Source of the DNA: WVXP01 sp964348095
GTDB taxonomy: Bacteria > Desulfobacterota > BSN033 > WVXP01
Assembly (NCBI GenBank): GCA_964348095.1
Contig: CAYGBK010000005.1
Span: 31,135 to 95,134 of the forward strand
Length of the DNA: 64,000 nt
Reading direction: 5' to 3'
The translations under genes and the position numbers were made by a program. Of this stretch, positions 1-8,662 are shown piece by piece. The notes beneath the pieces are model-generated. The model ran no database searches. It was given only the letters and a program-made list of their open reading frames with translations, and was not told the origin of the DNA. Positions within the stretch are counted from its first letter, which is position 1; each line of letters opens with the position of its first letter.

Positions 1-33
1 GCTTGCAATTTTGACCGAGAGATCAGGCTCCAC
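1..33 (-). CDS. pyrD: Dihydroorotate dehydrogenase PyrD, N-terminal fragment cut by the window edge
   Basis: Only the first 11 codons lie in the window, read on the minus strand from a GTG at 33. They give MEPDLSVKIAS, which matches the usual opening of class 1B PyrD (a short lead, then DLSVKIAG). An AGGTGA ribosome binding site lies 4 bases before this GTG. A second in-frame GTG at 48 is also possible. The gene follows pyrK on the same strand, the expected partner arrangement: PyrD oxidises dihydroorotate and passes the electrons to PyrK. Too little is visible to judge more than the identity. Confidence 0.6.
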   Translation of the reverse strand, partial: MEPDLSVKIAS

Positions 34-318
34 GGCGTCACCTACCACACGTTCGAGTCGGGTTCGGAGATGGCTTCAGAATAGACATCCCGTGGCGCTC
101 CTACTCTTTGGATCACGATCATCGACCCCTTCCAGCAATCGCCAACTCATCTCCTTGTTCTCTGCCACTCAACCCCGTTTTTCTTTTACGGTGGGTCGGT
201 TGCGATCCGTGGTCATAAAGCACATTCCGGGATGCTCTGGGGTCTGTCATTACATGCTGAGAGGTTTGTGTGGTGCTGTGTATTCCGACTGCTGTCTCCT
301 GATGACTGACTCCTGCAT
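34..318. other. pyrK-pyrD spacer with no convincing gene
   Basis: These 285 bases lie between the pyrK stop and the pyrD start. Reading frames here are short, arginine-rich and lack a ribosome binding site. A perfect 8-base inverted repeat (GACTCCTG, 6-base loop, CAGGAGTC) at 308-329 straddles the pyrK stop codon but has no T-tract after it, so it is not a normal terminator. The spacer is unusually long for this gene pair. Confidence 0.5.
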
Positions 319-1185
319 CTACAGGAGTCGTTCCGTATTCTTCCAGTCGATTCTGCTCGCGTCGAAGACAGGCCCGTTTTTGCACACCATTTGGTAACCT
401 TCGTCCCGGGTCCTGACCACACAGCTCAAACACGATCCTACACCGCACGCCATGCGGGCCTCCAAGGAAACCTGACAAGGGATCGAAAGCTCCTGATTAA
501 TGGCAGCCACCGTCGCCAGCATCTCAAGAGGGCCGCAAGCATACACCATGGTTTCCGAGTCCTTCGCCAAGTGGGGCCCATCCCGTTCAAACAGTTGCGT
601 AATGAGGCCCCGAGTTCCCAGACTTCCGTCCTCAGTGGTCACCCTCACAGTCGCGCCCATGTCTTCCAGTTCTTTTTTGAGCAATACGTCCGGTTTTGAC
701 TTTCCTCCCACATAGGCACGCACGTGGGTTCCGTTACCCTTTCGAGTGATCGATTCGGCCAATCCGAAAAGAGAGGCAATGCCGAGCCCTCCGGCTATCA
801 TTATGCCGGTTCTTAAGCCTTCCGGAATGGTATAACCCCTCCCAAGGGGTCCAATCATGTCAACGGGCTTTCCCCGAGTCCATTCGGCCATCAGGCGTGT
901 TCCCCGGCCTACGATTCGGAACAAGATGGACAAACGCCGCTGTCTCTTAGAGGTGAGTGAGCCCATCGAATGGAGGCTGAAAGGGCGTCGTAGGAGAGGA
1001 TCGAGGCCTGGACTGATTCTGATCATGAAGAATTCTCCAGGGTAAACCCTGAGGGAATCCGAAGCGGGCAGGGCAAGATCCAATCGATACACGGACGCTG
1101 AAATCGGCCGGTTCTCTGCCACGTGCGCGATAAACTGGAAGATTCTTCCTCTTTGTGAGTCGGAGGTTGAGTCAGGTAGATTCAC
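319..1185 (-). CDS. pyrK: Dihydroorotate dehydrogenase electron-transfer subunit PyrK
   Basis: PyrK is the FAD and [2Fe-2S] subunit that links dihydroorotate oxidation by PyrD to NAD+ reduction in pyrimidine synthesis. The 288-residue product has the ferredoxin-reductase-like layout: an N-terminal FAD barrel with RRPFSLHS, an NAD-binding part with GGLGIASLFGLAES and VYACGPLEML, and a C-terminal cysteine cluster (ACGVGSCLSCVV followed by a later Cys in YQMVCKNGP) that binds the iron-sulfur centre. Length is normal. It starts with GTG one base after the rimI stop, so translation is probably coupled to rimI. pyrD follows downstream at the window edge. Confidence 0.93.
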   Translation of the reverse strand: MNLPDSTSDSQRGRIFQFIAHVAENRPISASVYRLDLALPASDSLRVYPGEFFMIRISPGLDPLLRRPFSLHSMGSLTSKRQRRLSILFRIVGRGTRLMAEWTRGKPVDMIGPLGRGYTIPEGLRTGIMIAGGLGIASLFGLAESITRKGNGTHVRAYVGGKSKPDVLLKKELEDMGATVRVTTEDGSLGTRGLITQLFERDGPHLAKDSETMVYACGPLEMLATVAAINQELSIPCQVSLEARMACGVGSCLSCVVRTRDEGYQMVCKNGPVFDASRIDWKNTERLL

Positions 1186-1186
1186 C

Positions 1187-1642
1187 TTAGAGCTCTAGTT
1201 CCATGACGATTCCGTCTTCATGGTTGTCCTGATAGTACGCTTTTCGCACCCTTTCCTGTCGGAAACCAAATCGGCCATAGATGGACAGAGCCGAGTGATT
1301 TGATTTTCGCACTTCTAAACCGATCCACCTCGCCCCATGATGACGAGAGAAATCAATCAGAAAGGCCACGAGCTTCTGTCCAAGACCGCATCGCCGGAAA
1401 TCCTTGTGAACTGTCAAGTTGAGGAGATAGACCTCATCGTGGACGAGCCAGAAGACCAGATACCCTACGATTCGATGTTCCTCATGCGCAACAAAGGCAT
1501 GGGCACAATCATTTCTCATCTCGCTTTTGAAATTATTATCTGACCATGCTGAGTTGTGCGAGTGCCGCTCGATGGCCATGACATCCGGTAGGTCGTGGAC
1601 CAACATGGAGCGAATCGCCACTTTTTTAAGTCGGGGGTTCAT
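1187..1642 (-). CDS. rimI: Ribosomal-protein S18 alanine N-acetyltransferase RimI
   Basis: This is a GNAT-family acetyltransferase of 151 residues, the usual RimI size; RimI acetylates the N-terminal alanine of ribosomal protein S18. The acetyl-CoA binding region reads RRCGLGQKLVAF, matching the RxxGxG/A loop, and is preceded by the conserved LLNLTVHKDF strand. The C-terminal LEVRKSNHSALSIYGRFGF stretch with the Asn and Tyr pair is typical of RimI. The start codon overlaps the stop of the TPR gene by four bases (ATGA). Other GNAT substrates cannot be excluded, but the motif set favours RimI. Confidence 0.88.
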   Translation of the reverse strand: MNPRLKKVAIRSMLVHDLPDVMAIERHSHNSAWSDNNFKSEMRNDCAHAFVAHEEHRIVGYLVFWLVHDEVYLLNLTVHKDFRRCGLGQKLVAFLIDFSRHHGARWIGLEVRKSNHSALSIYGRFGFRQERVRKAYYQDNHEDGIVMELEL

Positions 1643-3567
1643 GGTTTCGGAAGCGGTCCTTCGGAAAAAGTGAGCATCTTCTCAGACGCCTCTCTCAAAT
1701 CTGGATCTTTCGAAAGCTCTAAAACCTTTTGAAAAGCCTTTTGAGCCTCGGCGGATTCACCCTGAGCATGGTGAATATTGCCGATTTCAAAGAACGCCAG
1801 CTCGACCCAACCATTCTGGTCGGCCAGCGTTTCCACAATGATCTGGAAATGAGACAGGGCGAGGTCGTAAGCCTTTTTACGGAAAAAGATTTCCCCGATT
1901 CGATAATGGGACTCCGCCTTGATTGCTTCGTTAGGCGATTCCAGGGCGCGATCTAGATACAGAAGCGCCCTCGGGCTGTTCTCTTCTTTGAAATACATAA
2001 TTCCAAGATAGTATGACGCGAGATCAGCGGTTGAGGAGTTTGGAGCATCTCGGACAATCCGAGAGAATAGCTTCTTAGCCTTTCTCAAATCCTTTCTCTC
2101 ATAATAGATCTTCCCCAATTCGTACTGAGCCGCTACCGTCCAGGAATCGTTTCTATTTTTTTCGAGAATCTCAGAAAAACTGGCGATCGCCTTTTCTGTG
2201 TCTCCCAAACGGAATGCCGCTTGACCCCTCAAATAGAGGGACTCGGCTAGATTCTTGGAATCGGGATATTCTAATGAAAGGATTTCGACATTTGTAATTG
2301 CGTCTTTGTATTCTCCATTATGAAAGTAACAGCGGGAGATTTTGTTCAGGGCGTTTTCCCGCTGAGAGGGCGTGTTAAGGAGGTTGAAGAAGTAGGGAAG
2401 GGCCTCTTTGTATTCCCCCTTCAAAAAATGGGCTTCCCCAAGGAGTAATTGGGGTAATGTTTTCTCTATCCGGCCCGATGGAAGGTTGAGCAGCCGGTGG
2501 GCGACTCGAGTCATCTCGTCAAAACTACCGAGATTGAGCAGGGACCACCCGAGGTTGACGAGGGCTGGGGCTAGCATTTCGCTATCGGGAAATCCATCTA
2601 CCAATTGACGAAACGCCTCTCTCGCCTTTTCATAATTCTTTCGCTCGAGATGTATCTCACCTATTCTGTACAAGGCATAGTGATTCGGACCTGATTTGGG
2701 GAACCGCTCCATCACTTCTCGGAAAGATTCAAGGGCCGCCCCCCTTTGGCCAGTGTTCAACTGACACCATCCGGCCCCATACAGCGCCGAAGGGGCGCGG
2801 TGGTCATCGGGATAAGTCGAGTAGAACTCTAGATAAAGAGGAAGGGCCAGTTGGTATTGGCCAAGTCTGAGACGGTTTTCGGCCAGTTCGAACAAAGCGT
2901 CCCTGCGCAAAGAGAGGGGTAGATCAGAGTGAGGAGAGATGGCCTCTCCCAAGAGTTGAACGGCCCGATGGTAGTTTTTCGATCGGCCATCAATGAGGCC
3001 GAGATAGTATTTTTGCTGAAATCTGTAACGGCCATTGGGGAATTCCATAAGTCCCTTCTTGAAATATTCTTCCGCTTCGGTTAGGGCTTTCTCCTTCAAG
3101 GCAATAACACCGAGAGCAAAGAGGCTTTTTTCCAGAAAGGGGCTTTCTGAGGCTTTTCCGACGAACTCCGTATAGTAGGCTTTGGCCTCCTCCCACCTAT
3201 TGAGTTGGGCGGATGATTCGGCGAGCCAGAACAGACCATTCATCTGACCGACCGTGTCAACAGATTTGTCATTGATGAGGTTGAGAAAGGTCTCACGGGA
3301 TTTCCGATATTTGGCCTGGAGAAAATAGATCCGGCCAAGAAGATATGTCATGGTCAGTCGACGGTTGCTTTGTGGGAATTGCCTCAGGAACTCGAGGATT
3401 TGACTTTCAGCGACAGGGTAGAGTCTGTCCTCGTATGCACCGACCACAACCGCTACGAGTTCACTTTCAGATGGCGTTTCGCCAAAGGAAAGGTCAGCCT
3501 GTCCTAGGAGAGCTATGGCACCAAGCAGCACCGGTGCGACTACACACTGTCGTCTCCAGAAAGTCAT
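1639..3567 (-). CDS. Secreted tetratricopeptide-repeat protein
   Basis: The product has 642 residues when started at the ATG at 3567, which has an AGGGGA site six bases upstream; an ATG at 3582 overlaps the mobA stop but has a weaker site. The N-terminus (MTFWRRQ then a hydrophobic run ending near LSFG) is a signal peptide, so the protein should be periplasmic or outer-membrane associated. The rest is built almost wholly from TPR-like helical pairs with recurring patterns such as A-x2-YLxG-x-AxFxLGDTEKAI and LASYYLGIMYFKE. Such proteins act as scaffolds for envelope complexes (YbgF, BamD or Pil accessory types). No enzymatic motif is present and the partner is unknown. Confidence 0.8.
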   Translation of the reverse strand: MTFWRRQCVVAPVLLGAIALLGQADLSFGETPSESELVAVVVGAYEDRLYPVAESQILEFLRQFPQSNRRLTMTYLLGRIYFLQAKYRKSRETFLNLINDKSVDTVGQMNGLFWLAESSAQLNRWEEAKAYYTEFVGKASESPFLEKSLFALGVIALKEKALTEAEEYFKKGLMEFPNGRYRFQQKYYLGLIDGRSKNYHRAVQLLGEAISPHSDLPLSLRRDALFELAENRLRLGQYQLALPLYLEFYSTYPDDHRAPSALYGAGWCQLNTGQRGAALESFREVMERFPKSGPNHYALYRIGEIHLERKNYEKAREAFRQLVDGFPDSEMLAPALVNLGWSLLNLGSFDEMTRVAHRLLNLPSGRIEKTLPQLLLGEAHFLKGEYKEALPYFFNLLNTPSQRENALNKISRCYFHNGEYKDAITNVEILSLEYPDSKNLAESLYLRGQAAFRLGDTEKAIASFSEILEKNRNDSWTVAAQYELGKIYYERKDLRKAKKLFSRIVRDAPNSSTADLASYYLGIMYFKEENSPRALLYLDRALESPNEAIKAESHYRIGEIFFRKKAYDLALSHFQIIVETLADQNGWVELAFFEIGNIHHAQGESAEAQKAFQKVLELSKDPDLREASEKMLTFSEGPLPKP

Positions 3568-3578
3568 GGAGCATCCCC

Positions 3579-4175
3579 TCATACATCCTGGGCAAGCAAC
3601 ACCTCGGCGCGCCTGAGATCCTCCTCGGTGTTCACGTTCATGAAGGATTTCAATGACGGGTCGTGATCACGGATTTCTCTTTCGGTGACATATATTACGT
3701 TGACTTCCGTGAAAAAATCAACGATTTTCAAGTTTCCCCTGGAAATGAGGTTCTCAATGGGTTCAAGACAGGCCTTGGAGTATATCGCGTGAAGGGGTTG
3801 GAGTCCATCAGATGTTCTGGGAATGATCACATCCCCCATCGTGCTCTTTTTAATCATGTAACGGATCAAGCGGGAATTCAGAAATGGCATGTCCGAGGCA
3901 AAACAGAAGACAGAGTCGGTCGAAACACATTTCAGTGCTGTGTAAAGTCCACCGAGAGCTCCTTTGCCTGGGATCAGATCTGGCATCACCGGCGTGTCAT
4001 ACGTGTCGAACCATTCGGCGTTGTTTGCCACGATGATGAGGTCGTCGAAGACTTCCTTCAGGACTCGATGGACTCGCTCGAAGAGAGGCACCCGCCCCGC
4101 TTCGAGAAAAAGTTTGTCTCTCCCCATCCTTTTGCTCTTACCACCTGCCAAAATTACTCCAGTCAGGGTCTTCAT
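3579..4175 (-). CDS. mobA: Molybdenum cofactor guanylyltransferase MobA
   Basis: MobA adds GMP to molybdopterin to make the bis-MGD cofactor of DMSO-reductase-family enzymes such as formate dehydrogenases and nitrate reductases. The 198-residue product opens with the nucleotidyltransferase signature GVILAGGKSKRMGRDK, carries the MPDLIPGKGALGGLYTAL segment and the metal-binding CFASDMPFL, and ends with the NVNTEEDL motif typical of MobA. It is the first gene of the leftward group mobA, TPR, rimI, pyrK, pyrD, and its 5' side is a long gene-free region. The neighbours are functionally mixed. Confidence 0.93.
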   Translation of the reverse strand: MKTLTGVILAGGKSKRMGRDKLFLEAGRVPLFERVHRVLKEVFDDLIIVANNAEWFDTYDTPVMPDLIPGKGALGGLYTALKCVSTDSVFCFASDMPFLNSRLIRYMIKKSTMGDVIIPRTSDGLQPLHAIYSKACLEPIENLISRGNLKIVDFFTEVNVIYVTEREIRDHDPSLKSFMNVNTEEDLRRAEVLLAQDV

Positions 4176-4237
4176 CCAGGAGGTCCCCGTTGGTTTGAAC
4201 TAGGACATGTGGGTGGAACACACATCCTGGGGTGCTT

Positions 4238-4353
4238 GGGATACCGGTCTTCGCGACAGCCGAACCTGTACTGCCTTGTCCGCCGCAGGCAGAGAGTTTA
4301 GGAAGCCCACTCTCACCTCGTGCCGGGAAGCCATGCAACAGGTCAGAAATCCC
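4238..4353. ncRNA. Candidate structured RNA upstream of mobA
   Basis: A nested set of complementary segments can be read: GGGAT 4238-4242 with ATCCC 4349-4353, ACCTGT 4264-4269 with ACAGGT 4338-4343, CTGCCT 4271-4276 with AGGCAG 4287-4292, and GAGAGT 4292-4297 with ACTCTC 4309-4314. There is also a GC-rich mini-hairpin at 4245-4262. Read on the minus strand this lies in the mobA leader, where a regulatory RNA would be plausible. I could not match it to the Moco riboswitch, SRP, 6S, RNase P or tmRNA consensus. The strand and the reality of the RNA are uncertain. Confidence 0.28.
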
Positions 4354-4904
4354 GTTACGTGAGCAGCAGGAACATTCTTGAGTAACGACCAGTCAGAACG
4401 ACTACTTAGCATCTTCGGGTCTTAAAATCAACTTCCCTTCCAGCCCTTAGTCAGGTTTCCAGAGATGGCGCTACCCCAGTGAGATTGGCCTCGTCGAATA
4501 CCCACCTGTGGGAGTGTCATTGGCACGTGAAGCCGCTTCCCTGACCATATGGGTCGGTGCGAAAAGGCGGTTCTAACGATCCCATCGACTGAGGTCTAAG
4601 TTGCCGATTTGAGACCGATTTTGAAATTCCAGGATTGACATGTATCCTGAATCGATATATATATATGGCTTTATCAGATGCTTTCATAATTCCGCTCGGT
4701 GCGATTTTATCCGAGAACTCTCCTGGCGCGATGGATTCCGATGACGAGAGGAGTGTGAGTCGGTGGCCAGACCCTTAGAGGGAGGCGGTGGTTTAGGATC
4801 TGATTCCCTGCCCGAGTGGAAGAAAACGGGCTTTTATCGTGTCCAGGCTGGTCAAGAGTCGGTTAGTCTCCTTTTTTTCATCTTTGTGAATTGCGATTGA
4901 TACT
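4354..4904. other. Gene-free region upstream of the pilus operon
   Basis: No open frame here has both a ribosome binding site and protein-like composition. The stretch includes an alternating AT tract at 4655-4666 and a sigma-70-like promoter. It separates the leftward mobA group from the rightward pilus operon and probably holds control sites for both. Confidence 0.45.
4635..4663 (+). promoter_or_regulatory. Sigma-70-like promoter facing the pilus operon
   Basis: TTGACA at 4635-4640 is followed after 17 bases by TATATA at 4658-4663 inside an alternating AT tract. Transcription would begin near 4670 and run towards the ATPase gene at 5061, or make an untranslated leader RNA. Confidence 0.4.
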
Positions 4905-4920
4905 TTGGCATTCATCTTGC
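4905..4920 (+). promoter_or_regulatory. Sigma-54 promoter of the pilM-pilC operon
   Basis: The sequence TTGGCATTCATCTTGC matches the -24/-12 consensus (TGGCAY, N5, TTGC), with the GG and GC dinucleotides exactly 12 bases apart. The predicted start is near 4932, about 130 bases before the ATPase start at 5061. Two near-identical elements in this window face other genes of the same locus, and a PilR-type activator is encoded at 18060-19448. Confidence 0.72.
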
Positions 4921-4930
4921 AATTTTGACC

Positions 4931-4946
4931 AAATTGTGCACAATTT
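4931..4946. repeat. Perfect 16-base palindrome at the sigma-54 start site
   Basis: AAATTGTGCACAATTT is its own reverse complement and begins at the predicted transcription start. It could be an operator or a short 5' hairpin. The pilA promoter carries a comparable TTGTACAA-centred palindrome. Confidence 0.6.
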
Positions 4947-5060
4947 CTACTCGCGGGGCTCCAGAACGTATTCTCGACGCCAAAGCCCATGCCGGGCCTG
5001 GAGAGGGTTTATTCTGGGTTCACATCCTCCCAGAAAGATCAGAAAGTTCGAAGAACAATA

Positions 5061-5885
5061 ATGGAATACTTTAGGCTTTTAGGTCTTACGAAGGAACCCT
5101 TCTCGAGCACTCCAGATCCGAGCTTCTTTTATGCGTCAGACGAGTACAGGGAGTGCCTTCAAAAACTGGAGATCTCCATACGTCTTAAACGAGGACTCAA
5201 CCTAATCCTCGGTGAGGTAGGTACGGGTAAGACAACGCTCAGCCGTGTTCTGTTGCAACGGTTTCAGCAGGATTCGGAACTGTTTCGATTTCACTTCATT
5301 CTCGACCCGGGATTTACATCGGATTTTCAGTTTTTTAGCAACTTGCTCTCGGTCTTTGGGATCGATGCGCCGAGAAGATGCACATTCGATTATCGCCAGT
5401 CAATTCAAAAACACCTGTTGCGAATGGGCGTGGAGGAGCGGAAAACCGTCGTTCTGATCATCGATGAGGGTCAGAAACTATCGACATCCCATATCGAGGT
5501 TTTGAGAACCCTTCTCAATTATGAAACGAATGAATACAAACTCCTTCAGGTGATTCTTTTTGCTCAGATGGAATTCCTGGAACGGGTGAAGGGGATGGAG
5601 AACTTCACGGATCGAATCAATATGACATACAAATTTCTTCCCCTGGATGAGGTCGAGACACGAAAGCTGATTGAGTATCGCCTCAAGGTGGCCGGTGTGA
5701 ATCACGGATCGTCCCTCTTCACGGATGACGGGTATATGGCTGTTTTCATGAATACGATGGGATATCCACGGAAAATCATCACCCTGTGCCATCACGCCTT
5801 ATTGACCATGATGATTCGTGGGAATGAGGTGGTTGACGAAACCGTCGTGCGGTTCGCTTGTCAATCTGGAGGTAGTCGAATTTGA
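5061..5885 (+). CDS. ExeA/GspA-like AAA ATPase of the pilus operon
   Basis: The start chosen is the ATG at 5061, because the family begins with a short motif (here MEYFRLLGLTKEPFSSTPDP) matching YxxFxGLxxxPFxxTPDP. An upstream ATG at 4989 would add 24 residues of unrelated sequence. The 274-residue product has a Walker A motif GEVGTGKTTLSR, a Walker B VVLIIDEGQKL, and the sensor region of the GspA/ExeA group. ExeA-type ATPases help place the secretin at the peptidoglycan layer in type II secretion, and similar proteins sit in MSHA and type IV pilus operons. The usual C-terminal peptidoglycan-binding domain is absent. It is the first gene of the operon and overlaps pilM by four bases. Confidence 0.85.
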   Translation: MEYFRLLGLTKEPFSSTPDPSFFYASDEYRECLQKLEISIRLKRGLNLILGEVGTGKTTLSRVLLQRFQQDSELFRFHFILDPGFTSDFQFFSNLLSVFGIDAPRRCTFDYRQSIQKHLLRMGVEERKTVVLIIDEGQKLSTSHIEVLRTLLNYETNEYKLLQVILFAQMEFLERVKGMENFTDRINMTYKFLPLDEVETRKLIEYRLKVAGVNHGSSLFTDDGYMAVFMNTMGYPRKIITLCHHALLTMMIRGNEVVDETVVRFACQSGGSRI

Positions 5886-7096
5886 CGGAAGAGGAAAAGA
5901 AAAGGGATATCGACGCCACCAACCAGCTCCTTGCAGTAATTCGCGGAGAAAAAGCAGGCCTGGACGTGGCGGGTCCTGTTGCTAATGCGCAGAGCCCCCC
6001 TCCTGCGGAGACAGTCCCTCAGCTAGAGAAAAAGGGCAAGAGGCGTCTCCCCTTTCCCTCTCTGTCGAAGAAGACGGTCGGGCTCGACATTGGGTCCCAT
6101 ACGATTAAGTGTGTCCACGTGGAAAGGAGAGGATTCAATCGCGTTGATTTGCTTCACGCCGAGGCAGTTGAAGTCTCACCGGAAGAGAGGAGTCCAGAGG
6201 GCGGGGACGGTAGTCATGCCAGAATCGGCGCCATAAAGCGGGTGATGGAACGCATCCCATCTCATCGGGCGAAGATCGTAACGTCAGTGGGAGGAGTTTC
6301 CACGGCTATTCGACATCTGGAACTGCCGAAGATGTCGGCCAAGGAACTTTCTTCTTCAATCAATCTCTGGTCCAGGAACTATATTCCTTTCGATATCAAA
6401 GAGGTACAGCTCGACTACCAGGTTTTCGGATTCGATAAATCATCTCGGAAAATCCGGCTGGTATTAGTGGCTGTGATAAAAGACTATATCCAGCAGCATA
6501 TCGACATGCTCCATGAGGCTAATATCGAGCCGGTTCTGGTCGATGTCAATCCCCTCGCCGTGATGAACGCCTTCCTTTTCAATGAACAAGTCGGTCAGGA
6601 TGAATGGATCATCGTCCTCGACATCGGAGATCGCAACACAACACTGTGCATCTATAGTGAAGCAGGTCAGTATTTTGTCAGAAATCTCATGATTTCCGGG
6701 CATGATTTTACTCGTGACATCCAGCGGAAACTCGCGCTCCCCTATGGTGACGCTGAACAGTACAAACGGGGTGATCTCATCTCCTCGGACAGTGGGAAGG
6801 CGGCTGAGAGCGTAATCGAGATTATTAGACCTTCTGTGGACGCTCTCATGAAAGAAGTCCGAAGATCATTAACATACTATGAGAACCAGACAAGAACGAA
6901 GGGTTTTAGTCAGATCATACTGACAGGGGGAAGTGCCCACACGGAGGGACTCGCCGATTACTTAGGGCAAAACCTTGGGCTTCCGACAAAGGTTTTCGAT
7001 CCCTTCAGGCAGATTGAGACCGGCAAAGTTCCCCTTCCAGGTCCTGTCAGTCAGTTTGCTCTAGCCGTTGGACTTGCGCTCAGGGAGTGCAAATGA
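5882..7096 (+). CDS. pilM: Type IV pilus assembly protein PilM
   Basis: PilM is the cytoplasmic actin-like member of the inner-membrane alignment complex and binds the N-terminus of PilN. The 404-residue product has an unusual 65-residue charged and proline-rich lead, then the ASKHA signature VGLDIGSHTIKCVHVER, a middle phosphate loop VLDIGDRNTTLCIY, and the adenosine motif ILTGGSAHTEGL. The start is a TTG inside the stop of the preceding gene (TTGA overlap) with GGAGG nine bases upstream. The extra N-terminal lead is longer than in typical PilM (about 350 residues). Confidence 0.9.
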   Translation: MTEEEKKRDIDATNQLLAVIRGEKAGLDVAGPVANAQSPPPAETVPQLEKKGKRRLPFPSLSKKTVGLDIGSHTIKCVHVERRGFNRVDLLHAEAVEVSPEERSPEGGDGSHARIGAIKRVMERIPSHRAKIVTSVGGVSTAIRHLELPKMSAKELSSSINLWSRNYIPFDIKEVQLDYQVFGFDKSSRKIRLVLVAVIKDYIQQHIDMLHEANIEPVLVDVNPLAVMNAFLFNEQVGQDEWIIVLDIGDRNTTLCIYSEAGQYFVRNLMISGHDFTRDIQRKLALPYGDAEQYKRGDLISSDSGKAAESVIEIIRPSVDALMKEVRRSLTYYENQTRTKGFSQIILTGGSAHTEGLADYLGQNLGLPTKVFDPFRQIETGKVPLPGPVSQFALAVGLALRECK

Positions 7097-7743
7097 AGTT
7101 TCAGATCAACATTTACAAACCTGGTAAGCGGGGCAAGGAAGTCAATCACGTAAAAGCTGTCCCCAAGGAGTCCACTCCTACCCGGTTGCCCGTATTTATT
7201 TTCATCGGGATAATCATGCTGGTTCTTTTGGCCTATGCATACCTCTATTCGTGGCAGATCGCACCTCTCAAGCGGGAAATGAGAGCTGACCAGAAAAGGA
7301 TCATCCTGCTAAGTCAGTTGCTCCATCAGGGGGGAGAAAATCGGAACCAGAAATCGGGTGTCGATGACGTTCTTGTCAGATTGGCCGCACAGAGAGTCCT
7401 CTGGAAAGGTAAACTCGTGGAACTCAGTCATATGGTGCCAGATGACATTCGGCTGACCCGTATGACCATGGAGATTGTTGAAAAGACTCCAGATCGAAGA
7501 AAGCCTCGAGTAAAGGTGAAAGAGACGGTTTTAACCATAAAAGGTGAGACCATGAAAACGCCGGAACAGGATTCCCTTGATCATATCGCTCGCCTGATTA
7601 TGGATCTGAACGCGTCTCCCACTTTCAATAGGGATTTTGAACCCCTCGCGCTCGTCTACACCCAGCGGGTCAAGACCAGGGAAAGGGAATTTATGGAGTT
7701 CGAACTGAGTGGCCGCCTTCAGCAGAAATGGAGGAAAGAGTAA
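7093..7743 (+). CDS. pilN: Type IV pilus assembly protein PilN
   Basis: This is a 216-residue bitopic inner-membrane protein. The N-terminus MKFQINIYKPGK is the short cytoplasmic peptide that would dock into PilM. One membrane helix follows near residues 35-55 (VFIFIGIIMLVLLAYAYLY), then a periplasmic coiled coil and a ferredoxin-like domain. The chosen ATG at 7093 overlaps the pilM stop (ATGA) and has GGGAG six bases upstream. PilN pairs with PilO in the periplasm to connect the inner-membrane platform with the secretin. Confidence 0.85.
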   Translation: MKFQINIYKPGKRGKEVNHVKAVPKESTPTRLPVFIFIGIIMLVLLAYAYLYSWQIAPLKREMRADQKRIILLSQLLHQGGENRNQKSGVDDVLVRLAAQRVLWKGKLVELSHMVPDDIRLTRMTMEIVEKTPDRRKPRVKVKETVLTIKGETMKTPEQDSLDHIARLIMDLNASPTFNRDFEPLALVYTQRVKTREREFMEFELSGRLQQKWRKE

Positions 7744-7747
7744 ACCC

Positions 7748-8662
7748 ATGCTAAATGTTCGTAACATGATCGCCATTCTGGTGACGATTGCAGTTCTTCT
7801 CGGAGCGTTTTTCGTCGCCACCCTTTACTATCCGATTAACAAGCGGACAAAAAGAATGGCACGGAGTCGAGCGATTCTCGAGGCTCAGGTTGAGAGCTTG
7901 ACGCCCATGGGCGGGCAAACAAAGGGAGAAAAGGATATTGCCGATGTGATGGCCATGGACGTCAACTTTTTCAAAAAACGGAATCTGTCCCCGACCAGGG
8001 GTATCCCAGACCTTCTCGAGCAGATCAATCGATTGGGCAGTGAGATGAATATCCGATTTGTGGCAGTAAAACCGCTGGACGAAGAGGACACTGAGGGATA
8101 TCGACGGTATCCGTTTCTGATCGAAACCAGGGCGGCATACCCCGAACTCGTCAACTTTGTCCATCGGATGGAGAATGGTCTAGGTTTGAGTCTCAATGAA
8201 CTCCGAATTGAAAACGATGCGAAAGACTCGTCAATGCATCGGTTGCAATTCAATCTTAATATTTACGAGTTAAAGGGTGCGCACCCAGCTGAAAAGCAGG
8301 CGTCTGCTGAGTGGGAGCGAGACCTAGCCGAGGTTAGAAAACTGGTCGCAGTTCATCGTGATCCCTTCGGGTTGAAAAAAGTGCCCGTGGTTTCGGCAAC
8401 AGTTGTAAAACAGAAACCTGCCGACGTGGCCACCACCGGAAAACCGAAAAGACAGGAGCTTGTCCTGATGGGCGTCATGGAGATTGCGGGAAATAGAATT
8501 GCGATTATCAACAACAAGGTGATGAGACCCGGTGAGATGATCGGGAAGCGAAGAATCAGACAGATTCGGGATGATCATGTAATTCTCGTACAGGGGGATG
8601 AGACTTACCATCTCTATTTAAAAGGCGTCAAACCTCTTAAAAGTGGCGAGGTCAGACAATGA
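7748..8662 (+). CDS. pilO: PilO with a PilP-like C-terminal domain
   Basis: The 304-residue product has a membrane helix near residues 7-30, then a coiled coil and the PilO periplasmic fold up to about residue 190 (FPFLIETRAAYPELVNFVHRM-like pattern). After a linker, residues about 230-300 form a second domain (LVLMGVMEIAGNRIAII, then a Gly-rich KRRIRQIRDDHVIL stretch) that resembles the beta domain of PilP, the lipoprotein that contacts PilQ. No separate pilP exists in the operon, so this may be a PilO-PilP fusion. It starts four bases after the pilN stop and overlaps pilQ by four. Confidence 0.78.
   Translation: MLNVRNMIAILVTIAVLLGAFFVATLYYPINKRTKRMARSRAILEAQVESLTPMGGQTKGEKDIADVMAMDVNFFKKRNLSPTRGIPDLLEQINRLGSEMNIRFVAVKPLDEEDTEGYRRYPFLIETRAAYPELVNFVHRMENGLGLSLNELRIENDAKDSSMHRLQFNLNIYELKGAHPAEKQASAEWERDLAEVRKLVAVHRDPFGLKKVPVVSATVVKQKPADVATTGKPKRQELVLMGVMEIAGNRIAIINNKVMRPGEMIGKRRIRQIRDDHVILVQGDETYHLYLKGVKPLKSGEVRQ

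Noticed and set aside
40..60. GTTCGAGTC as a tRNA T-loop
   Set aside because: No acceptor stem, anticodon arm or second half of a tRNA fits around it on either strand.
4238..4400. SRP RNA or 6S RNA on either strand upstream of mobA
   Set aside because: GGTCAG and AGCAGC words recall SRP RNA, but the GGAA loop and pairing between them are missing, and the 6S bubble pattern is not clear.
1..4930. Fifteen-base identity between 2-14 and 4918-4930 (CTTGCAATTTTGACC)
   Set aside because: One copy is in the pyrD coding start, the other overlaps a sigma-54 promoter and its downstream bases. The flanks differ, so chance is the simplest reading.
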